Assembly (NCBI RefSeq): GCF_048020265.1
Contig: NZ_CP171843.1
Span: 806,001 to 870,000, forward strand
DNA: 64,000 bases
Source: Limnohabitans_A sp048020265
GTDB lineage: Bacteria; Pseudomonadota; Gammaproteobacteria; Burkholderiales; Burkholderiaceae_C
Direction of reading: 5' to 3'
The notes under the pieces are model-generated. The model ran no database searches, was not told the DNA's origin, and saw only the letters and a program-made list of their open reading frames with translations. The translations under genes were made by a program, and so were the position numbers. Shown in pieces: positions 31,407 through 39,852 of the stretch (position 1 is the stretch's first letter; every line of letters starts with the position of its first letter).

Positions 31407-32725
31407 GCAAATATTTTCAAAGCCACGAGTGTAATGCTCGGGAAGAAAACAATCGCTGTGATGCGCAGAAGGTCAGAGATGAGGAAGGGAATGACGTATT
31501 TGAACGTCTCTTTCATCGGCACGTCTTTGGCCATGTTGCTGATGATGAAGACGTTCATACCCACTGGCGGTGTAATCAGTCCGATCTCGACCACCATCAA
31601 GGCCAGAATACCGAACCAAATTGCTTTGGATTCGTTGTCCAGACCCCAAATGTCGATGCCCATGATGATGGGGAAGAACATGGGTACGGTCAGCAGGATC
31701 ATCGACAAGCTGTCCATGATGCAGCCCAGCACCAGGTAGATGGCGATGATGGTAAAAACCACCATCAAAGGGTGCAGGTTCATGCCGACCACCCATTTGG
31801 CCAGTTCGGTGTTGACTTGGGTCAGCGCCAAAAACACGTTCAGCACATCGGCGCCCAGCAAGATCAAAAAGATCATGCCTGTGGCCCCTGCAGCGCCGTA
31901 CATGCATTCCAGAAAGCCTTTACCCTTGAGGCCGCCAGATGTCCATGCCACGAATCCGGTGGCGATGGTGCCGATGGAGGCCGCTTCGGTGGGGGTAAAC
32001 AGGCCACCATAAATACCGCCAATCACCACAGCGAAGATCAACAGCACAGGCCAGGTTTCGGCCAGGGCTTGGAGGCGCTGTCCCCAGGTGAAGCGGTCAC
32101 CTCGGGGGGCTTCTTCAGGCCGTACACGGGCGATGATGCCAATCACCACCATGTAGCCGATGGCCGCGATGATGCCGGGAATGAAAGCCGCCAAAAACAA
32201 CTTGGCGATGTTTTGTTCGGTGATGATGGCGTAAATGACCAGAGGCACCGACGGCGGGATCAGGATACCCAGGGTGCCGCCAGCGGCGATCACCGCCGTC
32301 GACAGGCGCGGGGAGTAATTGTGCGCCTTCAACTCGGGCAAAGCCACTTGTCCCATGGTGGCCGCCGTGGCCAATGAGGAGCCGCAGATGGCGCCAAAAC
32401 CCGCACACGAGGTGACGGCAGCCATGGCCATGCCGCCACGCCAGTGGCCGATCATGGCGTTGCCGGCCTTGAACAGCGCTTTGGACAAACCGCCGTGCGT
32501 GGCAAATTGGCCCATCAACAAAAACAGCGGAACCACCGAGAGGTCATAAACCGAAAAACGGGTGTAGGCCGCTGATTTGAAGTAGTTGAGCAATGGATCG
32601 AGGCCAGACAAGGCCACATAGCCCGCTGAGCCGGCCAAGAGCATGGCCACGCCAATGTGCAGGCGCAAGGCCAGCAGGACAATCAGGCCGAAGAAAACAA
32701 GACTGCCGAGTTCAATGCCGGTCAT
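31403..32725 (-). CDS. dctM: TRAP transporter large permease (DctM type)
   Basis: A 440-residue integral membrane protein with about 12 hydrophobic segments, starting MTGIELGSLVFFGLIVLLAL. Family signatures include AAVTSCAGFGAICGSSLATA and GGTLGILIPPSVPLVIYA, and GLITPPVGMNVFIISNMAKD near the C-terminus. It is the Na+-coupled translocating subunit of a tripartite ATP-independent (TRAP) transporter. The start overlaps the stop of the small permease gene (ATGA) and its own stop overlaps the NUDIX start. Confidence 0.95.
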   Translation of the reverse strand: MTGIELGSLVFFGLIVLLALRLHIGVAMLLAGSAGYVALSGLDPLLNYFKSAAYTRFSVYDLSVVPLFLLMGQFATHGGLSKALFKAGNAMIGHWRGGMAMAAVTSCAGFGAICGSSLATAATMGQVALPELKAHNYSPRLSTAVIAAGGTLGILIPPSVPLVIYAIITEQNIAKLFLAAFIPGIIAAIGYMVVIGIIARVRPEEAPRGDRFTWGQRLQALAETWPVLLIFAVVIGGIYGGLFTPTEAASIGTIATGFVAWTSGGLKGKGFLECMYGAAGATGMIFLILLGADVLNVFLALTQVNTELAKWVVGMNLHPLMVVFTIIAIYLVLGCIMDSLSMILLTVPMFFPIIMGIDIWGLDNESKAIWFGILALMVVEIGLITPPVGMNVFIISNMAKDVPMKETFKYVIPFLISDLLRITAIVFFPSITLVALKIFA

Positions 32726-33243
32726 GACTGGATCTTTCTGAGGTCATCGCCAGCGACATACAGCGCCGTGATGCAAAGCAATGCAAACGAGGGAACCATG
32801 GGTGCATAGCTCCACCATGTCGGGATATCCAGCAGCATGGACGCTTCCATGGAATCTTTGAGTTCCCACAGGCCTTTCCAGATGCGCCAGGTGATCACGC
32901 CAGCAAAAAAGGCCAAGATCAAATTGGCCAACAAGTCCAGCAAGGCATTGAATTTCGGGCTGGCGTGGGCCGTGAAAAAGTCCACGATCACATGACCGCG
33001 AATCCAATGGGTATAAGGCAGGCTCATGCTGACAGCAATGGCGCAAAGGGCTTGCACCAATTCGTAGTCACCCACGATGGGGCTGCTGAAAAAGGTGCGG
33101 CCCACAATGCTGGCAATCGACATGATGGCCATGGCCGTCAGGACGAGACCCGAACAGATGGCAAAAAATTTGCAAATCGTTTCGATGATCCTGCCTGCAG
33201 GGCCTCGGGATTGGGAGGTGTCGTTGAGGATGAGTTCGGCCAC
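32722..33243 (-). CDS. dctQ: TRAP transporter small permease (DctQ type)
   Basis: A 173-residue protein with four hydrophobic segments (for example FFAICSGLVLTAMAIMSIA and LLANLILAFFAGVITW), the plan of the DctQ subunit that bridges binding protein and large permease. Conserved DYELVQALCAIAVSMSLPY lies around residues 57-75. It sits between dctP and dctM; a strong terminator-like hairpin in the dctP-dctQ gap probably lowers expression of the membrane subunits relative to the binding protein. Confidence 0.92.
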   Translation of the reverse strand: MAELILNDTSQSRGPAGRIIETICKFFAICSGLVLTAMAIMSIASIVGRTFFSSPIVGDYELVQALCAIAVSMSLPYTHWIRGHVIVDFFTAHASPKFNALLDLLANLILAFFAGVITWRIWKGLWELKDSMEASMLLDIPTWWSYAPMVPSFALLCITALYVAGDDLRKIQS

Positions 33244-33286
33244 GGGCTTTCCTTGCGTTGCTTCAATCTTCGAGCTTCTGAGGGCG

Positions 33287-33317
33287 AAAAAAGGGCGGAG
33301 AAACTCCGCCCTTTTTT
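33287..33317 (-). terminator. Strong hairpin between dctP and dctQ
   Basis: AAAAAAGGGCGGAG (33287-33300) and CTCCGCCCTTTTTT (33304-33317) are perfect reverse complements around a 3-base loop. On the minus strand the stem ends in T6, so it acts as an intrinsic terminator or attenuator 16 bases past the dctP stop. Partial read-through would give more binding protein than permease, as in other TRAP operons. Confidence 0.9.
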
Positions 33318-33332
33318 GGCTCAGGGGGCTGA

Positions 33333-34364
33333 TTACTTGGTGTACTGCTTGATCAAGGCGGTGGCACCGTCGAGCATGGCTTTGCCATCCATGCCTTTGG
33401 CCGTCATTTCCTTGACCCAGGCATCATCCAGCGAGTCGGTAGCTTTTTTCCAGTTTTCCAATTCAGCCTTGGGGATCACACTGATTTTCTGGTTTTTGGC
33501 GTCCACGAAAGCTTGCTTACTGGGCACGTCCTGGCCCGCTTGGGTCTTGCCCAGGAAAGCCGAGAACTCACGACCGGAGTTCTTGTCGATCACGGCCTTC
33601 AGGTCGGCAGGCAGAGATTCGTATTTGGCCTTGTTCATGGGCACCACAAACACGGTGGTGTACAGGGCGTTGTACGAACGGTCGGTTTCGGCCGTGAAGT
33701 TGGTCAGCTCTTGCACTTTGAGGCCAGGAGCGACTTCGTAAGGGATCACCGCACCATCGATCACGCCTTTGGACAGGGCTTCGGTCACTTGCGGCACAGG
33801 CATGGCCACGGGGGTCGCACCCATCATGGCGATCATTTTGTTGACCTGACGGGTCGGGGCGCGCACTTTCAGGCCTTTCAGATCGGCCATGGTGGTGACG
33901 GCTTTATTTTTGGTGTAAATGTTGCCGGGGCCATGGACGTGGACGGCCAACATCTTGACGTCTTTCATGTCGTCAGCAGCAAACTTTTGCGCGTAGTCCC
34001 AAGCTGCGCGGCTGGTGGCTTCAGCGTTGGTCATCATGAACGGCAACTCGAACACTTCCAGCTTTTGCAGCTTGGCGGTGTAAGCCTGCAAAGTCCAGGC
34101 CACATCCACCACGCCATCGCGTGTTTGATCAAACAGCTGAACAGGTGTGCCGCCCAGTTGCATGGCCGGGAAGATCTGGCATTGCAGGCGGTTGTTGGAA
34201 TCTTTCGCGATGTTCTTGCACCATTCACCCATCATGGTGGTGTGCTGGATGGACTGTGGGCCCAGAAAATGGTGCACTTTCAAGGTGATGGTTTGGGCGT
34301 TCACCCCAAAACCAATGGCCATCAGGCCTGCGGCCATAGCCGTTTGTTGCAGGAATTTCTTCAT
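33333..34364 (-). CDS. dctP: TRAP transporter substrate-binding protein (DctP type)
   Basis: A 343-residue periplasmic protein from the ATG at 34364. The signal peptide MKKFLQQTAMAAGLMAIGFG ends near VNAQ. The mature part has the DctP pattern ITLKVHHFLGPQSIQHTTMM, and DLKGLKVRAPTRQVNKMIAM with the conserved Arg that binds a carboxylate. The ligand is therefore likely an organic acid, but it cannot be named. It is the first and probably most highly expressed gene of the dctPQM-NUDIX operon; an imperfect palindrome about 40 bases upstream may be an operator. Confidence 0.93.
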   Translation of the reverse strand: MKKFLQQTAMAAGLMAIGFGVNAQTITLKVHHFLGPQSIQHTTMMGEWCKNIAKDSNNRLQCQIFPAMQLGGTPVQLFDQTRDGVVDVAWTLQAYTAKLQKLEVFELPFMMTNAEATSRAAWDYAQKFAADDMKDVKMLAVHVHGPGNIYTKNKAVTTMADLKGLKVRAPTRQVNKMIAMMGATPVAMPVPQVTEALSKGVIDGAVIPYEVAPGLKVQELTNFTAETDRSYNALYTTVFVVPMNKAKYESLPADLKAVIDKNSGREFSAFLGKTQAGQDVPSKQAFVDAKNQKISVIPKAELENWKKATDSLDDAWVKEMTAKGMDGKAMLDGATALIKQYTK

Positions 34365-34401
34365 CGACTTGTCTCCATCATGGTTTGAAAATCGGGATGA
34401 T

Positions 34402-34422
34402 AAACCAACCAGTTGGTCGGTT
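34402..34422. promoter_or_regulatory. Imperfect palindrome upstream of dctP, possible regulator site
   Basis: ACCAACCAG and TTGGTCGGT are near reverse complements within AAACCAACCAGTTGGTCGGT. The pattern resembles TetR-family operators of the AACCAACCGGTTGGTT type. It lies 38 bases upstream of the dctP start. No TetR-family gene is in the window, so the regulator is unknown. Confidence 0.5.
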
Positions 34423-34606
34423 AATCGCAGTGAATGGGGACGTGGGCAGACGCATCCGACCAGACCTCTGTAAAACATGAATTATGTTGCAAGTATTGGC
34501 TTGATGGATCAGGGTAAACCCTTTTGATTGGCTGCTGTGTGCACTTTCGTTCATCGTTGAGTCAAGCCAACAGGTGGTTAAGTGGCCTGTCCTGTTGGTT
34601 GAGGTC

Positions 34607-35302
34607 TCAGCGAATTTGGACCTGCAAGCTGCCCAGGCCCGCCACTTGTCCGACCAAGGTGTCGCCCGCCACCACGGCGGCAACGCCTTCGGGGGTACCG
34701 GTGTAAATCAGGTCACCGGGTTGCAGCTCCCAGGCGGCCGACAGGTGCTCGATGGTTTCGGCCACGCTCCAGATGAGTTTGGCCACGTTGCTGCGTTGGC
34801 GGTCTGCGCCGTTGACCTGCAGGCTGATCTCAGCGTGGTTCACGTCACCGGCTTGCGCTTTGGGGGTGATGGGACCGATGGGGGCCGAGTGGTCGAAGGC
34901 TTTGCCAATGCACCAAGGGCGGCCATGCTTTTTCATCTCGTTTTGCAAATCGCGTCGCGTCATGTCCAGGCCCACTGCGTAACCGTAGATGTGCTCGGCC
35001 GCATCGGCCGCTTGGATGTTGCGCCCACCTTTGCCAATCGCCACCACCAGCTCGATCTCGTGGTGCAGGTTTTGGGTCAGGCTCGGGTAGGGCATGGCAC
35101 CGGTCTGGCCGGCTTCGACCACCACCAGGCTGTCGGCGGGCTTGAGAAAGAAGAAAGGTGGCTCCCGTCCTGTGAAGCCCATTTCCTTGGCGTGTTCTTC
35201 GTAATTGCGGCCGACACAGTAAATGCGGTGAACCGGAAAACGGCTGGCGTGGCCGAGGACAGGCACAGAAACAGTGGGCGTTGGGGGAAACAGGAAACTC
35301 AT
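34607..35302 (-). CDS. Fumarylacetoacetate hydrolase family protein
   Basis: A 231-residue protein with the FAH/YcgM pattern: VHRIYCVGRNYEEHAKEMG (about residues 24-42), PFFFLKPADSLV, HHEIELVVAIGKGGRNI, GLDMTRRDLQNEMKKHGRPW and YTGTPEGVAAVVAGD. The EIEL acidic residues bind Mg2+. Members hydrolyse or decarboxylate oxo-acids from aromatic degradation (for example fumarylpyruvate hydrolase); the true substrate is open. It is divergent from a MarR-type gene with a 12-bp palindrome between, so it is probably regulated by it, and it may use the substrate brought in by the adjacent TRAP transporter. Confidence 0.92.
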   Translation of the reverse strand: MSFLFPPTPTVSVPVLGHASRFPVHRIYCVGRNYEEHAKEMGFTGREPPFFFLKPADSLVVVEAGQTGAMPYPSLTQNLHHEIELVVAIGKGGRNIQAADAAEHIYGYAVGLDMTRRDLQNEMKKHGRPWCIGKAFDHSAPIGPITPKAQAGDVNHAEISLQVNGADRQRSNVAKLIWSVAETIEHLSAAWELQPGDLIYTGTPEGVAAVVAGDTLVGQVAGLGSLQVQIR

Positions 35303-35411
35303 GCGTGACTTTCAAAAGTGAGAGAGGGCTGTGCAAGTTGTGCAAGGCGATGCCCGCACAAATGCCAATACAAATGCCAACAGAGGCTCTTGGCGCAGGC
35401 TAAAAACTTGC

Positions 35412-35423
35412 TAAGCGCGCTTA
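35412..35423. promoter_or_regulatory. 12-bp perfect palindrome, likely MarR operator
   Basis: TAAGCGCGCTTA is a perfect palindrome in the 185-base gap between the divergent FAH-family and MarR-family genes. ACTATAGGAGG follows, and a possible -10 (TACTAT) overlaps its right edge. MarR proteins bind short palindromes in such divergent promoters, so this is the best operator candidate. Confidence 0.6.
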
Positions 35424-35487
35424 CTATAGGAGGCTGAGCCAGGACAGTGACTGGTGATAACCCTGTATTGGATGGAGAGATTTGCAA

Positions 35488-35925
35488 ATGACCCACAGCT
35501 TTGATTTGGCCGCCGCGCCGGGGCACTTGATCCGGCGGGCGCACCAAATTTCCGTGGCAGTCTTCAATGAGCACCTGAGCGCGGCCGATGTCACCCCGGT
35601 TCAGTTCGCGATTCTCAATGCCTTGCACGACACGCCGGGGGTGGATCAAATCACTTTGGCAAAGCATGTGGCTTTCGATCCGGCCACGTCAGGCTCGGTG
35701 ATTGGCCGCCTGGAGAGCAAGGGTTGGGTCGAGCGGCGCGCCGATGAGGTCGACCGTCGGCGCAAGTTGTTGGTGCTGACGCCTCAAGGGCTTCAGGCCC
35801 TGGCAGGCATGCAGTCGGCCGTGGCAGCGGTTCAATCGACGATTTTGTCGCCGCTCGCACCGACAGAGCAGGCGCAGTTCATGCACCTGCTCAGCCGTTT
35901 GGTGGCCGGGCACGAGGCGGCCTGA
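35488..35925 (+). CDS. MarR family transcriptional regulator
   Basis: A 145-residue winged-helix regulator from the ATG at 35488, 8 bases behind GGAGAG. The DNA-binding core is VTPVQFAILNALHDTPGVDQ...ITLAKHVAFDPATSGSVIGR, with the wing WVERRADEVDRRRKLLVLTP. MarR proteins usually repress their own and divergent genes and release DNA on binding a small phenolic or acid ligand. The divergent FAH-family gene suggests control of degradation of an aromatic or related compound. Confidence 0.93.
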   Translation: MTHSFDLAAAPGHLIRRAHQISVAVFNEHLSAADVTPVQFAILNALHDTPGVDQITLAKHVAFDPATSGSVIGRLESKGWVERRADEVDRRRKLLVLTPQGLQALAGMQSAVAAVQSTILSPLAPTEQAQFMHLLSRLVAGHEAA

Positions 35926-35954
35926 TCGCAGCGGCTGGACCTGGCCGCTCGGCT

Positions 35955-36257
35955 TCAGGCCGATTTGACCGTCAGCTCGAAGTGCTCCACATGCGGAGGG
36001 GCTGCAAAAAACGGCCCCACAATGGCACGCCATTCGGTGAACAGGGGCGACTGACGGAAACCCACGGTGTGGTCTTCGAGGGTGTCCCAGAAAATTTGCA
36101 ATACATAGCGCTCCGGGCTTTCGATGCCGCGGTTGACTTTGCCGCCTTGAAAGCCTTTGGCTTTGCAAGCCACGGTGTTCAAGCCGAGTTCAATGGCTTT
36201 TTCAAATTCAGCTTGTTGGCCGGGGTGGATGCGGATGTCGGCAAGTTCGAGGATCAT
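35955..36257 (-). CDS. Antibiotic biosynthesis monooxygenase (ABM) domain protein
   Basis: A 100-residue single-domain protein: MILELADIRIHPGQQAEFEK at the start, and later YVLQIFWDTLEDHTVGFRQS with PLFTEWRAIVGPFF. This is the dimeric ferredoxin-like ABM fold (YgiN/ABM group). Members include quinol monooxygenases and heme-degrading enzymes, and many have no known activity. It faces the MarR gene and follows the MATE exporter gene by 36 bases on the same strand, so it could belong to that transcript. Confidence 0.88.
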   Translation of the reverse strand: MILELADIRIHPGQQAEFEKAIELGLNTVACKAKGFQGGKVNRGIESPERYVLQIFWDTLEDHTVGFRQSPLFTEWRAIVGPFFAAPPHVEHFELTVKSA

Positions 36258-36293
36258 GGTGCAGTGATGTTCAAAGTGAGCGAAGCCTGTACC

Positions 36294-37655
36294 TTAATGC
36301 ATCCGGGGCCCGTGGAGTGTCCGCTTTGAGGCATGCCAGACCATGGCTGTGAAAAGTACGGACACCAAGGCCAGGGCGGCGGTGCTGGTCATCCAGAAAG
36401 TGTCTACGCTGGCCCGCATGGGCCAAGCCGCCCAGTCGATGCCTTGGTAGGCCAGCACGTAGCCGCCATACAAGCCCACGCCCCACAGCAAGGCGGTGTA
36501 AATCAGCAAGGGCATCAGGGTGATGCGGTAGCAGCGCAACAGGTAAGCGCAGACGGCTTGCACCGCATCGGCCAGGTGGTAGAGCGCTACCCAGCCCAGC
36601 CAAGCCGTGGCAGCTAGTACCACGCTGGGGTCGTTGCTGAAAGCCTGGGCCACAGCTTCTCGTCCCAGAAACAAGACGCCCGCGCCCAGCAAGGCGGCAC
36701 CGATGGCCAATCCGATGCCCAGACCTGCCGCTCGTCGTGCTTTGCGCGCTTGCCCGGCCCCTAGCCAATAACCTGTGCGTGCGCTGCTGGCAATGCCCAG
36801 GGCCAGCGGCACCATGTACAAGACAGCAGCCAGACTGGCCGCGATCTGGTGACTGGCCAAGGCCACGGCGCCCAGACGTGCAATGAACAGGGCCATCAAA
36901 GTGAACGAGGTCACCTCGACCATGATGGCCAAACCCGCAGGCACACCCAAGGCCAGAAAGCGCCGGATCACAGGCCAATCGGGTTTTTCGGGGCGTCGCC
37001 ACAAGCGGTAGGGCTGGTAAATGTCTTGTGTGCGCAAGAGCCACAGCCCGGCCAGCATCATCAGCGTGTTGACCGCCAGGGTGGCCCAGGCGCAACCCAC
37101 CACGCCCATGCCGGACCCACCTGCGACGCCAAAAGTCAAGGCATACGACAGCGGCACTTTGACCAGCAAGGCGCCCGCCTGCAACCAGGTCACCAAGCGG
37201 GGATGCCCCAGGCTCTGGTTGAGCGTGCTGTACATGCGAAACAGCAGCGAAGGAAGCAAGGCCAGCGCCAGGATGCGCAAATACGCACGCACATCGGGCC
37301 AGAGCGCTTCAGGCACCTCGGTGGCCGACAGCCACAGGTCTGGGAACCACAAGCCGCAAATGCCCAGCACAGCGGCTGCACCAGCGATGTAAAGCGCCTG
37401 CCTAACCGAGCGGCCCATTTCGGCTTGACGACCTCCGCCGTGCAGTTCGGCCCATACCGGCAGCAAGGCTTGCAGCAAACCATTGAGCGCCACATAAATG
37501 CTGATGTAAATGGACGAGGCCAAAGACAGGACCGCCAGCGCCTTTGGGCTGTAGCGGCCCGCAATCAGGGTGTCGGCAATCCCGAAGGACATGACCGCCA
37601 ACTGCCCCACCAGCACGGTGCCCGCATGGCGGGCAATGGTGCGCAGCTCGGACAC
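36294..37655 (-). CDS. MATE family efflux transporter
   Basis: A 453-residue membrane protein with 12 predicted hydrophobic segments in two homologous halves. The N-terminus GTVLVGQLAVMSFGIADTLI and the mid-protein LGVPAGLAIMVEVTSFTLMA are typical of the NorM branch, which exports cationic drugs in exchange for Na+ or H+. The start codon is a GTG (complement of 37653-37655). The upstream gene for a large membrane protein ends only 3 bases before it, which points to a shared transcript. Confidence 0.92.
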   Translation of the reverse strand: MSELRTIARHAGTVLVGQLAVMSFGIADTLIAGRYSPKALAVLSLASSIYISIYVALNGLLQALLPVWAELHGGGRQAEMGRSVRQALYIAGAAAVLGICGLWFPDLWLSATEVPEALWPDVRAYLRILALALLPSLLFRMYSTLNQSLGHPRLVTWLQAGALLVKVPLSYALTFGVAGGSGMGVVGCAWATLAVNTLMMLAGLWLLRTQDIYQPYRLWRRPEKPDWPVIRRFLALGVPAGLAIMVEVTSFTLMALFIARLGAVALASHQIAASLAAVLYMVPLALGIASSARTGYWLGAGQARKARRAAGLGIGLAIGAALLGAGVLFLGREAVAQAFSNDPSVVLAATAWLGWVALYHLADAVQAVCAYLLRCYRITLMPLLIYTALLWGVGLYGGYVLAYQGIDWAAWPMRASVDTFWMTSTAALALVSVLFTAMVWHASKRTLHGPRMH

Positions 37656-37658
37656 GGC

Positions 37659-39392
37659 TCAGCGCCCCGGTACGTCAGCAGGCGCAGCCATGGCTTGGGC
37701 GGGACGGAAAATGACCAGGGTCTCGTCTTTGTCCGTTGGCCGTTTGATGGCCGTTTCTTCCACCCAGCCTAAAGACTGGATTTTGGCCGACAGCAAGGAG
37801 CGGTTGACGTTGTCCATGATCAGCCAGCGGCAGTCGCTTTGCGGCGCTTGCATGGGCACCAGTTTGGCTTTGGCGTGGTGCATCAAAGCCGCGCCTTGCG
37901 CCTTGCTGATGCCAACGTATTGCAGGCAGCCGCCAGTGCCCGTGATGCGGCTGACTTTGTGCACCAGTGGGGCATAGCTTCGCGCGTAGTCGAGCAGGGG
38001 TAACCAGAGGCTGGTCAGCAAGAGCCAGCAAAGCGCGGCACCACTGGCGGGCAACACCAGGCTTTTCCAGATGGCGGCGCGGTGGTAGCCGGTGCGCCAG
38101 CGCACCAGCGCGCCCCAAGCTACTGTGGCGGCCAGTGCCAAGGCGAATGCCCCGGCGGAAAACTCGGGAACGAACTCGGGTGCCAAGCGTGCCACATTGG
38201 CGGCCGTTTTGGCGGGTGTGCCAGTTTGCATGGCCACCCAAACCACCCAAATGATGAGCGCGCAGACACTGAAAAACAGCAACGTGAACCAGTCGATCAG
38301 GGCGCCCAGGCTGCGGCGCAACGTGGGCAGCGCCAGAGCAGCCAAAGTGGCGATGGCAGGCAGCGATGTCAACAGCGCCCGGTCGGACAGGCCTGTGAAC
38401 CAGGTAGCCCCGACCGTCACGATCACGAACCACAGCGGCAAACCCAGGTGCGGGTAGCGCCAGCCTCGCGAGAGTTGTCCTCGCCAGCGCCACAGCGCCC
38501 ACAAGGCCAGAGGCCAGGCGGGCCAGGTGAACCACGCCATCAATTTGGCCAGCACATGGACATCGACCATGGTGTGCGGTACCACGCGCCAGCGCCACAG
38601 ATCCAGAGCCCCTGCGGTGGTGATGCACAGCAGGGCCATGAGCGCCAGCAAACCCACATCGAGCATGGTCATCCGGCGTTGAGCCGGGTCGGCCTGCGCG
38701 GTGGCGCAAATGACCGAGCCGCCGATGCCCAGCCACAGGGCCAGGCTAGGGGCACCCGAGAGGGTCAGGCCCAGCATGCCCGCGGCCACGGCTGCGGCAC
38801 TTTGAATGCGGTGACGAGCCCAGGTGGACAGGCCGAAAAATACCAAGGAGGCAAAACACAGCTGGCTCAGCGCAGGCGTGATTTCGTGCGACAGACGCGC
38901 CAAGCCCAGGCAAGCCAACAACGCCAGCAAGCCACCGTCGGCCATGGCCCGCGCGTAGTCCGCTGGTTTGGCTTCACCGCCAAATGCAAATGCCACGGGT
39001 TGTGCTGCAGGGTGGCGGGTCAGCGCATAGACGGCGTACCAGGTGGACGCCAGCGTGATGCTCAGCATCCCGATGAAGGGCAGACGGGCAAAAGCGGCTT
39101 CAAAGCCTGCGGGTGCCCATTGGATGAAAACAGCGCCCAGCCAATAAGGCAGCAAGACCAGCTGGGCATCGGTGCTGCCCAGCAAGGTGGGTTGGAGCCA
39201 GGAGGCAGCGCCGCCCATGCCGGCTTGTGCCAGTTGCAGCATGTAGCCGAAGGCTTCGATGTCTTGGGCTTTCCAGGGCGTGCGGCCCAAAAACCCGGGC
39301 AGGACGTAGGCCACGCACAGCAACAGCAAGGCCAGACGTGGCAGTCTGCGCACAGCACTTTGGGCAACGATGGCGGGAGTGGGGTGGTTCAC
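37659..39392 (-). CDS. Large membrane protein, ArnT/GT39-like glycosyltransferase relative
   Basis: A 577-residue protein starting at a GTG with about 12 membrane segments. The early PWKAQDIEAFGYMLQLAQAG, an Asp/Glu pair in the first periplasmic loop, resembles the catalytic region of ArnT/PMT-type (GT83/GT39) glycosyltransferases that take sugars from polyprenyl phosphate. The C-terminal part (from about residue 470) is a soluble domain with GGCLQYVGISKAQGAAL and CRWLIMDNVNRSLL. No exact family can be named. Coupling to the MATE gene suggests a cell-envelope role, but this is inference. Confidence 0.7.
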   Translation of the reverse strand: MNHPTPAIVAQSAVRRLPRLALLLLCVAYVLPGFLGRTPWKAQDIEAFGYMLQLAQAGMGGAASWLQPTLLGSTDAQLVLLPYWLGAVFIQWAPAGFEAAFARLPFIGMLSITLASTWYAVYALTRHPAAQPVAFAFGGEAKPADYARAMADGGLLALLACLGLARLSHEITPALSQLCFASLVFFGLSTWARHRIQSAAAVAAGMLGLTLSGAPSLALWLGIGGSVICATAQADPAQRRMTMLDVGLLALMALLCITTAGALDLWRWRVVPHTMVDVHVLAKLMAWFTWPAWPLALWALWRWRGQLSRGWRYPHLGLPLWFVIVTVGATWFTGLSDRALLTSLPAIATLAALALPTLRRSLGALIDWFTLLFFSVCALIIWVVWVAMQTGTPAKTAANVARLAPEFVPEFSAGAFALALAATVAWGALVRWRTGYHRAAIWKSLVLPASGAALCWLLLTSLWLPLLDYARSYAPLVHKVSRITGTGGCLQYVGISKAQGAALMHHAKAKLVPMQAPQSDCRWLIMDNVNRSLLSAKIQSLGWVEETAIKRPTDKDETLVIFRPAQAMAAPADVPGR

Positions 39393-39506
39393 AGGATCAG
39401 AAGATATCAGTTTGGAGCGGCGTGTCGCGTGCGGCCAGGCGCAGTCCCATGCAAAAAGGGCAGGCCGGTTGCCCGGGCTGCCCTTTGGAAGACACCAAAC
39501 GGTGAA

Positions 39507-39767
39507 TTATTTGGCGACGGTGGTCTTGCCGAAACGGTTGCGGAACTTCTCCACGCGGCCACCCATGTTGTCGACCGACTTTTGTGTGCCGGTGTAGAAG
39601 GGGTGCGACTCGCTGGTCGTGTCCAGCTTGTACAAAGGCAACTCGCGACCGTCTTCCATGGTGATCATTTCCTTGGTGTTCGCGCACGAGCGTGTCACGA
39701 ACTTGAAACCATTGGACATGTCCTGGAAGCAAATTTCACGGTAGTTGGGGTGAATGCCGTCTTTCAT
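39507..39767 (-). CDS. rpmE2: 50S ribosomal protein L31, type B (zinc-independent)
   Basis: An 86-residue protein, MKDGIHPNYREICFQDMSNG at the start, and HPFYTGTQKSVDNMGGRVEK, the last part of the L31 signature. The CxxC pair of zinc-binding type A L31 is lacking, and the extra inserted segment after residue 30 (TKEMITMEDGRELPLYKLDT) marks the type B form. Such forms often replace type A under zinc shortage, although in many Burkholderiales type B next to rho is the only L31. The gene follows rho by 85 bases on the same strand. Confidence 0.96.
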   Translation of the reverse strand: MKDGIHPNYREICFQDMSNGFKFVTRSCANTKEMITMEDGRELPLYKLDTTSESHPFYTGTQKSVDNMGGRVEKFRNRFGKTTVAK

Positions 39768-39852
39768 GGGGAAATCCTTTTATTTACGCTACGGTAGCCA
39801 CTCTGCAGCCTATCTGAGAGCACTTTCTGCAAAAGCTGACGATTATAGGGCA

